Source: Tulasnella sp. 424
Lineage: Eukaryota > Basidiomycota > Agaricomycetes > Cantharellales > Tulasnellaceae
NCBI GenBank assembly: GCA_019633425.1
Contig: WSUB01000048.1
Coordinates: 62,001 to 126,000 of the forward strand
Reading direction: 5' to 3'
DNA: 64,000 bases
In this document: in pieces, positions 21,710 to 32,041 of the stretch
Position numbering within the stretch: the first letter of the stretch is position 1
Layout: the number at the start of each line of letters is the position of its first letter
Program-made: the position numbers and the translations under genes
The notes under the pieces: generated by a model
What the model was told of the DNA's origin: nothing
Databases searched by the model: none
Seen by the model: the letters and a program-made list of their open reading frames with translations, nothing else

Positions 21710-24700
21710 ATTCCCCAGGCCATTTAACGCGTTCGCCGCACCCAGGTTGTCCCCGATGCGAGAGTAGATCTCATGCGCCTCCGTGAGAGCCTTCTCCGCC
21801 TCTCGATGCCTCGACTGAGCGCGATAGGTATTCCCCAGGCTGAACAATGTGTCCGCAGCACCCAGGTCGTTCCTGATGCGAGAGTAGATCTCATGCGCCT
21901 CCGTGAAAGCCTTCTCCGCTTCTCGATGCCTAGACTGGCCGTGATAGGTCTTCCCCAAGCCGAACAATGCGTCCGCCGGACCCAGGTCGTTTTCGATGCG
22001 AGAGCAAATCTCACGCGCCTCCGTGAAAGCCTTCTCCGCTTCTCGATGCCTCGACTGAGCGCGATAGGTATTCCCCAGGCCGAGCAATGCACTCGCCGTA
22101 CCCAGGTCCTCCCCGATGCGAGAGTAGATCCCATGCGCCTCCGTGAAAGCCTTCTCCGCCTCTCGATGCCTCGACTGAGCGTGATAGGTATTCCCCAGGC
22201 CGAACAATGCTTTCGCTGGACCCAGGTCGCCCCCGATGCGAGAGTGGATCTCATGCGCCTCCGTGAAAGCCGTCTCCGCCTCTCGGTACCTAGACTGTGC
22301 GCCGTAGATCCCTCCCAGACCGTTTAACGCGTTCGCCGCGCCCTGGTCGCCCCCGATGCGAGAGTGGATCTCATGCGCCTCTGTGAAAGCCGTCTCCGCT
22401 TCTCGATACCTAGACTGTGCACCGTAGATCCCTCCCAGACCGTTTAACGCGTTCGCCGCGCCCTGGTCGCCCCCGATGCGAGAGTAAATCGCATGCGCCT
22501 CCGTGAAAGCCTTCTCCGCCTCTCGATCCCTCGACAGAGCGTGATAGGTATGTCCCAGGCTGAGCAATGCGTTTGCCGTACCCAGGTCGTTCCCAATGCG
22601 AGAGTAGATCTCATGCGCCTCCGTGAAAGCCTTCTCCGCCTCTCGATACCTCGACTGAGCGCGATAGGTATTCCCCAGGCTGAACAATGCGTCTGCAGCA
22701 CCCAGGTCGTTCCCGATGCGAGAGTGAATCTCATGCGCCTGCGTGAAAGCCTTCTCTGCCTCTCGATGCCTCGACTGTGCGCGGTAGATCCCTCCCAGAC
22801 CGTTTATCGCGTTCGCCGCGCCCATGTCGCCCCCGATGCGAGAGTAGATCTCATGCGCCTCCGTGAAAGCCTTCTCCGCCTCTTGATGCCTCGACTGAGC
22901 GCTATAGGTATTCCCCAGGCCGAGCAATGCGTTCGCCGGACCCAGGTCGCCGCCGATGCGAGAGTAGATCTCCTGCACCTCCGTCAAAGCCTTCTCCGCC
23001 TCTCGATGCCTTGACTGAGCGCGATAGGTATTCCCCAGGCCGAGCAATGCGTTCGCCGTACCCAGGTCCTGCCCGATGCGAGAGTAGATCCCATGCGCCT
23101 CCGTGAAAGCCTGCTCCGCCTCTCGATGCCTCGACTGAGCGCGATAGGTATTCCCCAGGCAGAGCAATGCGTTCGCGGTACCCGCGTCGTTCCCGATGCG
23201 AGAGTGAATCACTTGTGATTCTCTGAACATATCCACCGCCTCTTGATTCCTCGACCGAGCCCGATACGCCTCTCCAAGGCCGTTCAGTGCGTTCGCCTTC
23301 GCCATGTCATCCTTCGTTCGAGTCGCAACCTCGATGGCCGACTGGTGGTGCGACTCCGCGCGCATTGGATTACCCTGGAGCCGATACACCGCTCCTAATT
23401 CATTTAACAGCGCTGCGGATCGTACCTTCTCACCGCAAGCCCCATCGGCCGAAGGAGTCGAGGATGGCTGATACACGGCTTGTTTAACAATCGGTCATGT
23501 AATACGCACTCAAGGTACTCACCATGAAGCGAACCTTTTGCCGAAACGTGGAAGTATTTATCCTCAGTGCTGGATTCGGCTTCCAACATTCCATGATTAA
23601 GCTGCACAAACTGAGGACCTGGGACAAGTAAGCGTCCTGCTGGACTGCTGGTAATTTTCCTTTTATCACATTCGATATAACCACGCTGTCCATCCGGAGT
23701 TCTTCGAACGGAATTTTGCCCGTGAAGATCTGAAGTATACTCGTATACGTGAGCACAAGGCGGCGAAGATCCTCCAGCTCATAGTGTACTTACCTCCCAG
23801 CAGATCCAGCCGAGTGCCCATATATCGCTGCCTAAGTCCTGGGCCCCAGGCCCCTCGCGCAGCACCTCAGGGGCTGTCCACCGCAATGAATACCCAGCTC
23901 CCGTTAAAGTGAGCTCCAAGGTGGATTGGTTAAATTTGATTATCGGTGATATCAATTCTTGGACGAGGTCGTCGATGTTCATTTGGCGTGGTGGCTCGGG
24001 GCCACGGTCCTCCGTCGTTGCGTCGACGTTTCCTTTAGTCCGGGCCGATCCAAAATCCGTGATCACTGCGCGGTACGAGGAATTGACTAGGATGTTCAAC
24101 TGAAACACCGTTCGATGAGTGCACAGCATCTCCAGTCACCGCTTGACGGACTAACCGACTTAAGGTCGCCGTGGCAGATCGGAGGTTGTCGCGTGTGCAG
24201 GTACTCCACCCCGTTGACTACGTCTTGAATCTAATTGATGATTCATTCATACCACTAAGTAATGGCACGCACGAATATACTCACTAAGGATATACGTTCG
24301 GGGATGTCCCACTCGCCTGACGCCAGAAACTCTCGAATGTTTCCGTTCGCCTCCCAAGGTAAAACGATCCAAGCGTCACCCTTCTCCATGTCTTCGACAA
24401 AACCAAGGAAATTGATAATGTTGGGGTGAGACAGGCTAGCCATTATACTGAGCTCGTTGACGAAGGACTGGTGTGGGCAATTAGAACCATGAAGGAAATG
24501 TATGAAGGCCAGCTTACGTTAAAAAACTTGGCCGACGCTTCGGCATCCTCACGATTCCATTCGAGTTTCTTTATTGCCAATTGACTTTCAAGAAACTTTT
24601 TAAGGAATAGTTCAGGGATCTGTGCCCCAACGTCTTCAGGAAGGATTCTAGTTCCAACCACAATCGTCCCTTGCCCGCCTTTCGCGCGTGGTTTGGGGTC

Positions 24701-24869
24701 TGTCATTTTGATTGTAGTGGGGTCGATTCGGTACCAGAACAATCCGTCAAGAATCTCCCACTTCAAGTTTCCACGTCAGTGCTTACTTCCTCCTTCGTGG
24801 ATCGGGAGGACTTACGGCCTTGCGTTGGCTTTGAGGTCTCATGGGTTGGTGTCGCAGGCTGCTCGCCAT
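21581..24869 (-). CDS. Protein kinase fused to TPR array
   Basis: Minus-strand exons 24869-24816, 24760-24518, 24467-24285, 24230-24156, 24099-23794, 23729-23523 and 23467-21581 (984 residues to the present stop), all junctions phase 0. The kinase domain spans about residues 35-350: glycine loop 'GGQGTIVVG', catalytic Lys in 'QLAIKKLEW', catalytic loop 'HGDLKS' + 'LNILV' split by an intron, 'DFG', 'TAPE' and 'DIWALG'. The HRD arginine is replaced by Gly (non-RD). About 14 TPRs of 40 residues follow, with consensus 'YRAQSRHREAEKAFTEA'. The final 40 residues come from the inserted DNA and include a hydrophobic segment; the native C-terminus is at 21107-21470. Kinase-TPR fusions are common in Agaricomycetes; their ligands are unknown. 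Confidence 0.8.
21715..23290 (-). repeat. About 13 direct 120-bp repeats encoding TPRs
   Basis: Successive 120-bp units start with 'cgaacaatgc/cgtttaacgc' and share long identical stretches such as 'cgatgcgagagtagatctca'. They encode 40-residue TPRs. Divergence between units is concentrated at a few codons. The uniformity also keeps long antisense frames open. Confidence 0.9.
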
Positions 24870-26158
24870 GTTCAGTTCAGTGGTGTCCAGTTTGAAAGAT
24901 GTTCAGGGATCAAGGGTAGGACAAGGTTATGGGCCACGGACTCGTGATCAACAGAGACGAAAGGAGAATGTCAGTTCGGTGGTGGTAATTCAATCGCCGT
25001 GGTCACGTGTGCACAGTGGTCACGTAATAGTTCCCATCATACTATGCACACCAACCGTGGAAGTCGGTAGGCCGCTAACCCCAACGTAGATAGGCTTCAC
25101 CTTCACCCAGCTCCTTATCAGCAGTAAACGGAAATGTTCACAACTGAGATCGTACAACTTTGTCGTCCTAAATGCTGAGACGAGCCGATGGAGTGCATTT
25201 CGCCGCTTTCACGCGAGACCATCAAGCAGAGAGTCGCCTCGAGAATGGGAATCGACTTGCACAATCTCGGCGGGACGTACTCTCTGTTTACCACGTCGTT
25301 TGGGCTAAAGTAGTCTACAGATTTACATTCATCTTCTTCAACCTCTGAGCTCCCTTGACGCTTGAACCTCCCGGTGTCCTCGTCGGTATGCTTTGCATCA
25401 GGCTGATCAAGAGCTCCGTTGACAGAGCTTTGAGCCAGACCTCACAGCTAGGTCGGGATCAAGCTTGCACAAACCCAGTCAGCCGACTGTGCCCTTTTCA
25501 GTCCGAAATCATCTTAGTGCTACAGCAAAGGGGGTGGTCTAAATCAAACCGATTCCTGGATGAATGGTTGCCATGTCTCCGCCGCAAGAAGCGATCTCTT
25601 CTATAGGAATATCAAGATCGGCAACGTTTCTAGTTTAACGCAGCCAGGCAGATCTATTGATCATACCACAGGCGGTCTAACACGATCTGCTTAGGGCTGA
25701 GGTACAAGGAAATCCTCTTATGTCGGGCTACCGGTCGAGCTGATCGCATAATCAAGAATGACTGCGCTGGTCACGATTCCTGGGGTTGTTTGGGCTTGGA
25801 TTGTTCAGTCTTCTGCCCTGGGACGAGGCGATTGCGGAGCCCTCGAACAACCTCAAAGAAAGAAGCATCTTGACACTCGAGAGGGTAGAAGACCCGCTAC
25901 ATACCCGGAGATCAGAATCTCTATTCGCACGGGAACATAGCAACAACGAAAGCTACGAGACAGTAGGACAGCGATAGCAGGGATACAACTGGAATGGAAC
26001 CCAATAGAGGGCATAGCGATGAGACGAGAACGAAGTGTCGGAGAGAATAAGGGAGAACACGAGATGCGAGAATATATAGTATTATCCTTCGACCTGGGCG
26101 AATGGATCTAGGGTAAACTTCCGCACAGTAGCGGATGGTGGGTGAATATAGGAAGTGC
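24870..26158. other. Intergenic between pheromone gene 3' side and kinase promoter
   Basis: The left part is the upstream region of the kinase-TPR gene. No gene recognised elsewhere; short frames lack family features. Confidence 0.35.
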
Positions 26159-26229
26159 CTGTAGAAAACAGAGAGTCAGTGTCGAGCGTTAAGAGTTAAG
26201 GGAGATCAGATTCCCACTCACGTAGCACT

Positions 26230-26355
26230 TTAAGCGATTGTGCAGTAGCCGTTGCCTCCTCCGCTGCCCTTCTCCTCATCGACAACAAAGATTTCAGTTT
26301 CGGGAACTGGAGCAGCGGGAGCGCCGGTAGAGAAGAAAGTGGTGTAGAAGTCCAT
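26230..26355 (-). CDS. Lipopeptide mating pheromone precursor (CaaX)
   Basis: A complete 41-residue frame from the ATG at 26355 to TAA at 26230. It begins 'MDFYTTFFS', has an acidic middle ('VVDEEK') and ends 'GGGNGYCTIA', with the CaaX farnesylation signal CTIA at the very C-terminus. This layout (MD start, 40-60 residues, charged processing site about ten residues before the Cys, CaaX end) is that of basidiomycete B mating-type pheromone precursors, which are farnesylated, trimmed and secreted to act on STE3-type receptors. A TATA box (26478-26487) lies 125 bp upstream, and an intron with good signals (26221-26159) follows in the 3' UTR. No STE3-like receptor is visible in the window. Confidence 0.85.
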   Translation of the reverse strand: MDFYTTFFSTGAPAAPVPETEIFVVDEEKGSGGGNGYCTIA

Positions 26356-26477
26356 TGGAGTAGTTTGTGTGGAAGAAGTGGAGATGAGAGAGTGGAGTAG
26401 TTGCAAGAGATTGCAAGTGGAGATGAGAGGTGAGTGAGGAGGTGAGGATGGAGGGAATGTTCCGGTTCACAGCGACG

Positions 26478-26487
26478 TTATATAGTC
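26478..26487 (-). promoter_or_regulatory. TATA box of the pheromone gene
   Basis: Minus-strand ACTATATAAC about 125 bp upstream of the ATG at 26355, followed by a leader rich in TCTC/CCAC before the start codon. Confidence 0.5.
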
Positions 26488-28523
26488 GTTGGACTTCAGG
26501 GTGTTGTATCACAACGATTGCCAAGGTTCGTTGCCGGGAAAAAGCGAGTGGTAAGAGAAGTGAAGCCTTTCGCGTGGGGTGAGGGGACCGCCGGCCGAGG
26601 ATGGAAGAAAGACATTAGATGAAAAAGGGAGAATCGGTATCGCATCAGAAAGGAGAGGGAAATAGACCGAATCAGGAAATCGGGCACGCAATCTCGCTTG
26701 ACGTGCAATTACCCTAGCGAGGGGCGGTACGGTGCGTCGATATGAGCACGAGAAAGGGAACTACTTGAATAGGGGCCATCGGCGAACACACCTTCGCGAG
26801 GCTTGAGATTTCCATAGAGAATTAGGCAGGTGGGAACCCAGGGCTACAGGTGTTTCGTAACCTCCCAGGATGGAACCCGTTGGCACGCGTGAGCCTCGTG
26901 GTAAGGTTTGTTTGGTCCCTACCCGTTTGTTGCCAAATTGGGATGAAGCGGGATCACTTGGAACAATCACCGTCGCAACGCACTCTCGAAACCAGCACCT
27001 AGAGAGCCGAAAGCAATGCTCGCAGTAACGGATACAATGTTGCACACCAACGAGGGCCAAGTGATCTGCAGGCAAGGATGTAGTGAGAGGGGCAGGAGAT
27101 ATCCATTACAAACCCAAACACCGAGGGCCCGTGGGTTCACTTGAGACCGCAGCGAGTGGTTCGAATATTGATCCTGTATTCTTCGTCATCCAGAGTGTCT
27201 GAACAAGCACCCAAACGGTATTCCATAATATTTCAGATGGGCCACTCGAGACCTTTGGCTGCAGCCACTGAATATCAATCGGAAAAAAAAACGGTCAATG
27301 CCAAGTGAAACTCCAAACCCAAAAAGGTTTACAAGCGGCGTTAGTGACCAATAGTCCTGGCTTTTGTGTTTCAATTACCTACCACCGTTTGAAGTACTAC
27401 ATTGTGCTGTGGACGTCACTACCGTGCGGTGGAGGAGAAAGGTGGAAAGGGGTTGGAGAAAATGGGAGGACCAAACAATCTCAAGGCTTCCCACGCTCTC
27501 ATTGGCTCCCGACTTTCTCTCACCCGCCCCTTCGTGGCACGGTCTCGGGGCTTACTCGGTACCTTTGACCTCGACTTGACTGGAACTTCTGACTGAGTTT
27601 ACCGTAAGTGCTTCGTGAATCCTTTTGTATCAGATTTGGAAACTAGCAAGAAGAAGACGCGAAGTGCGGTCAGTAGCCGAAGCGGGTACCGTAGCTTCTG
27701 GTGGCTCGAGAGCATCGGTATCATTGGCACATATATATCATCAAAAACATCATTTAACATGAACTGAGTCTGTAAGTCTGTGATTGTCATGTTTTTGGCG
27801 TCGACCAATCAGATCGTTATTCCGATGGGTGCCACTGAAAACTGATACGTCTACGAATCCGTCTATTGAGCTGAAAGGTGCTTGGGAATACCCTCATTTT
27901 ATCACAATCGGAGGTTTACGATGCTGAGTTTCCCGGGGGGGGGGGGGGATCCAGCCGCCTCCCAGGCACATTGCTTCCTCCTGTGCCACGAGCCACCCAG
28001 GTTCATTAACCACGCAAGAACACGCATCCGAAGACGCCCGGGTCGACTTATCAAGATTGCGGAGGCGCATGAAATCGATTGGCTAGCTTCATCTACAGAA
28101 GCGGCTCGGCATGCGCCGTCTGTCTCGGTTCTGTCTCCACGAACGTGGTCTTCCCCTGTCGTCCCGCTTCGTGGACTTCGACTTGTAAGCTTGGCGGGAG
28201 GTCTTGTTCGGTTAGATTTTCACATCACCCTTGCTGCGCTGAGTTCGCCGAATGTTCTGCCATTGTCTCCATTCTGGCACCTCCTTGCGTCCAGAATCGT
28301 ACTCGTGGGTTCTCCAGGCCCCGATGTCGGAGTCGGGTGGATGCCGACCCCGACGCGAACCGAGGATCACCATCGTTTAAACCTAACATCTTCCGCTCCT
28401 CGGTCCTGGTTACTGCTTTTGAGAAAAGCGAGAACATTTCTCAGAAGATTGTCTCCCGACTTGGGATGCAAAAATGTTTAATCTTACCTCGGGCCTGCTG
28501 CTTCATTTCGGGGGCCGATGCAT
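26488..28523. other. Intergenic with a G14 tract
   Basis: No gene supported. A run of 14 G lies at 27935-27948. Overlapping plus-strand frames at 27882-28606 have neither codon-use contrast nor a recognisable domain. Confidence 0.3.
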
Positions 28524-28779
28524 TACGACACTCTTCCAGCAGCAATTATTTGGCTCAGCAGCCCGGAATGAAACTTGTGGCTCTTGTAATCAGATTTCAA
28601 CTCTGAAGTCACGTTGTAGACGACGAAAGCCGCCTCGTGTCAGGCTCGAACGCGGTCTATGTGGTCCGAATACCAACTACCCAGGACCGCAAAAAATGCC
28701 ATATTAAATAGTTTACGACGCCCCTAAATTGTTAATACAGGATGCACTAGTACCCCACGTTTTCAGGCCCGCAGCTTGG

Positions 28780-31435
28780 TCATGGACCATCCCTCAGCGC
28801 ATCTTCGGCTTCCTTTCCTGCTTTCCCATTTGGAGAAGTTACCGAGACGCTAGCTGCTTCTGGCGTCTGGCCTCGCTCAGCTGCTGTAGTCGGAGTCGCT
28901 TCGCTTCCTTCTGCCGCACGTTCCACATCCCTATCATGGTCATGAGTCGCCCTGCCCGCCTCCGCGTCTGTCGTTTTGCCTTTCTTCTGTTCGTGAACGA
29001 CACCCCGCTTGAGAGTATAACCGCGAACGAAGAAACCTAGTAAACATATTAGGGTAGAGGGGAGGAAATCAGCTTGGGTGTATCTAAAGCGAACACAAAA
29101 GCAGCTCGTCCTCGCGGGCTTCCTCGTCACGTACTCAACACCAGACCTAACGCCACCAACGGCGTGCAAACCAGCCAAATCGAAGAGATACTCTTGGCAT
29201 ATGCTCCAACGACTTGTATACGTACTGAGTCCGGTTGGATGCTTTTCAGGGAACCGACGCCATTGATTAGTTGGCCGTTAGGAATCCGAGAGGCATCGTA
29301 GCCTTGGATATCATCGAGTCGACGCCGAAGGAAAGAGACATAGACGGAGCCAGATGCACTGATACCGACTGTCGCTCCAATTTGTCTGTCGGATATGAAA
29401 ATTAAGGTTAAGGGCAAGGTCTGAGGAAGGGGGGGGGGGGCAAATGATTACGTGCCTCACGAGACCGAAGGTAGAGGTAGCAGTTGCCATATCTTTCTGA
29501 GGCATTGCAGCTTGCATTCCTGGACACAAAGGAAGAGCGAATGAGCGGGGAGGTAGTGTGTCATGCGTAAAACGTTCTCCCTAACCCAGTAAGGGAGTCA
29601 GGAAGAGACAACCGGTCCCAATGGCTGCTACGAACAAGAACAAAATCTGCTTGGCCCTGTAAACGTCGGTTTCAGGATTACGTTGGACAATGACACCAAG
29701 GTAGACGACATACAAGTTCGAGTTCCCATCTAAATCGATCATCAGCCCGAACCCGAGAGTCATTACAACCCATCCGAACCACATGGTGGGTCTGTACGCC
29801 CCCATTCTGGCGATTGCTTGCCCGCTAAGAGCAGCGAAGAGACTTGCGACCAGAGAGAAGGGTAACATGCGAACACCGGACATAAGAGCGCTTGCTCCTC
29901 GGCTTTGGAAGTATAAAGGAAGGTCTGAGAAAGAGTGGCGGTCAGTTTGAACTCTCTGGATATCTTCATGCAATTCGCTAGAAGATAGCTTACAAAATGC
30001 TGCGGAGAAAAACGCAAACCCGTGTAAGAATACCGTGATGAGGATGAGTAACGTGGTGCGGGTCTTAAATAACCGAGGGGGGATGATGGGTCGACGAGAG
30101 GTGTAGAATTCGTTGACGATTCCTTCAAAGGGATATTGTTTCAGTCAAATTTGAGCAGCAATTCAATAATGAGGGAGCTTACCAGCAGCAATGATTGGCA
30201 CAGAAACAGTAATGAGAGCTATGGTGGCGGGAGAATGCCAGTCCGACTCGCTTTGATTGAAACCGACCAGAAGGCAGGCGACACCCCCAATTATGAGAAA
30301 TAGGCCTAGGAAGTCAAAGTCGGCTATATGACTACGCAGCGATTTCCTGGGAGTAGGGTTGAGACGAAGCTACGAATATACGACGGTGAGTCCTCCATTA
30401 CGGTGGTAGATGGGATTTAGCACCTACTCGTAAAAGCAGCGCAGCAGCAACTCCTCCAGTCGGCAAATTGATATAAAAACACCATCTCCAAGACGCTCGG
30501 TCCGTCAGGGCACCACCAATCAACGGACCCAATACACTCGCTATACCCCAAGTCGCACCAATCGCACCAGCATATTTCCCCCTCTTTTCAAGCTCAACAA
30601 TGTCCGAGATGGTTATCTGCGTGAGTTGGATGATGCAACCCCCACCAATTCCTTGTACAGCTCTGCAGAGAATGAGCCATATCATGGATTTGGCAGCACC
30701 ACAGAGAGCTGAGCCGAGGACGAATGTCAGGATCCCAAAGTAGAGGACAGGTTTACGACCGACGAGGTCCTGTAGAGTTGGAGTTGTGTCAGGTTTCTAG
30801 TAAAGGCGAAGAGGGGGGGATTGTGGGACTTACGGAGAGGATTCCCCATAGGGGAGCCAGAGCAGATGCGGCGAGGAGGTAGGCTGAGCCGACCCAGGCG
30901 TAACCACTACTGCTTCCGAGGTCCCGAACGATGGTTGGAAGGGCGACTCCGACTGGGAAAGTAGAGATCGAACGGTTATGATCCCGTGTTGTACGGAGCA
31001 AGAGAAGACCGTTTACCAATGGTTTGGTCTAACGCCGCCAAGAAGACTGTATCGAAGTTAGGGCACCTCGGGACGAACAGAGTCAATCACAACGATACAT
31101 ACCTGCAAGCATTAGACTAACGTCCTCAATTAAATATTAGAAATGATCGAGGGGGAGTCTTAGGTGCTTACCCTGGGAATATTATCAAAAGATTGCTGAG
31201 GAACGAACAGACGATCCGAGATCAGAACAGAAAGCTGGGTCTGGTTGGGAACTGACTTGTGCGGAATCTGGACAACTTCTCTCTTCGTCCAATGCTCCTC
31301 CTTTGCATCAGGTGATTTGGCGGAGTCTGGTTGTTTTTGCTCAGAAGTGAGGTTCGGTTGCTCGGCATCGTTTGGTCCCGGTTCCACCTGGTTCGACGGC
31401 GGGCTTGTCCGCTTTTCGTTTTCATTCGTCGACAT
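28780..31435 (-). CDS. MFS drug:H+ antiporter-like transporter (DHA2, 14 TM), copy 1
   Basis: Thirteen exons on the minus strand: 31435-31257, 31195-31172, 31116-31103, 31046-31017, 30952-30834, 30769-30428, 30369-30183, 30122-29994, 29924-29714, 29656-29586, 29519-29456, 29385-29135 and 29036-28780; 625 residues, phases consistent. Features: 60-residue polar N-terminus, 'FLAALDQTI' in TM1, 'GRKPV' after TM2, the antiporter motif C region '[14 protein letters not shown]', and a Lys/Glu/Ala-rich tail. DHA2 proteins export drugs and small toxic molecules across the plasma or vacuolar membrane; the substrate is unknown. Exon 3 is only 14 nt. The intron after exon 11 has a GC donor ('ag|gcacgt') and contains a G12 run at 29429-29440. 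Confidence 0.8.
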
Positions 31436-31594
31436 TATCCAACTCGATGCGAATCGATGTGGTGGAAGAAGAGATGTCGGTTGTTGCTGTTACTTGGTGG
31501 GAAGTTTTTTAAAGCGAATCTGGTGCCTGATGCGATCCTGGCCTCTTGTCATCGGACGAGCGGTTGGAGAACCGATGACATATTTCTCGCGGTG

Positions 31595-31600
31595 CACGTG
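31595..31600. promoter_or_regulatory. CACGTG E-box, MFS copy 1 promoter
   Basis: Palindromic CACGTG 160 bp upstream of the start codon at 31435, conserved at nearly the same distance in copy 2. bHLH factors such as Pho4/Cbf1 bind this site in fungi; its use here is inferred. Confidence 0.4.
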
Positions 31601-32041
31601 ACCCAGGGGTGCTCCGACTAACAGTACGCGTCAAGGTCGACGGCGAGCTGTAGTGGAAATATCAAGCAACATTATATGATTTGGGATGAGAGGTAAACAA
31701 ATTTGGTATTCAAGGTGGATGTACTATCTTCCCTTGACTATGACCCGCTGGACTCTCCTCGTGGACTTGTGGCCCGTCTACGACACTCTTCCAGCAGCAA
31801 TTCTTTTGGTCAGCATCTCGGAGTAAAACCTGTGATTCTTGTAATCAGATTGAAATTCGAAGTCACCTTGTAGACGACGAAAGCCTCCTCGAGTTTGGCT
31901 CGTATTGAATGGTCCGAATACCAATGACCCAGGACCACCACAAATGCTATACAATAAATGCCATATTAAGTAAATTACGACGCCCCTAATTCTTTACTGC
32001 AAAATGCACTGGTACCCCACGTTTTCAAGCCTGCAGCTTGA

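Noticed and set aside
21773..23014. Long plus-strand frames opposite the TPR array
   Set aside because: They are antisense shadows of the 120-bp repeats, with a repeated 'MRLRESLLRLSMPRL' pattern caused by the repeat itself.
27882..28606. Two overlapping plus-strand frames up to 199 codons
   Set aside because: They overlap each other, run through the G14 tract and into the duplicated MFS flank, and show no family features.
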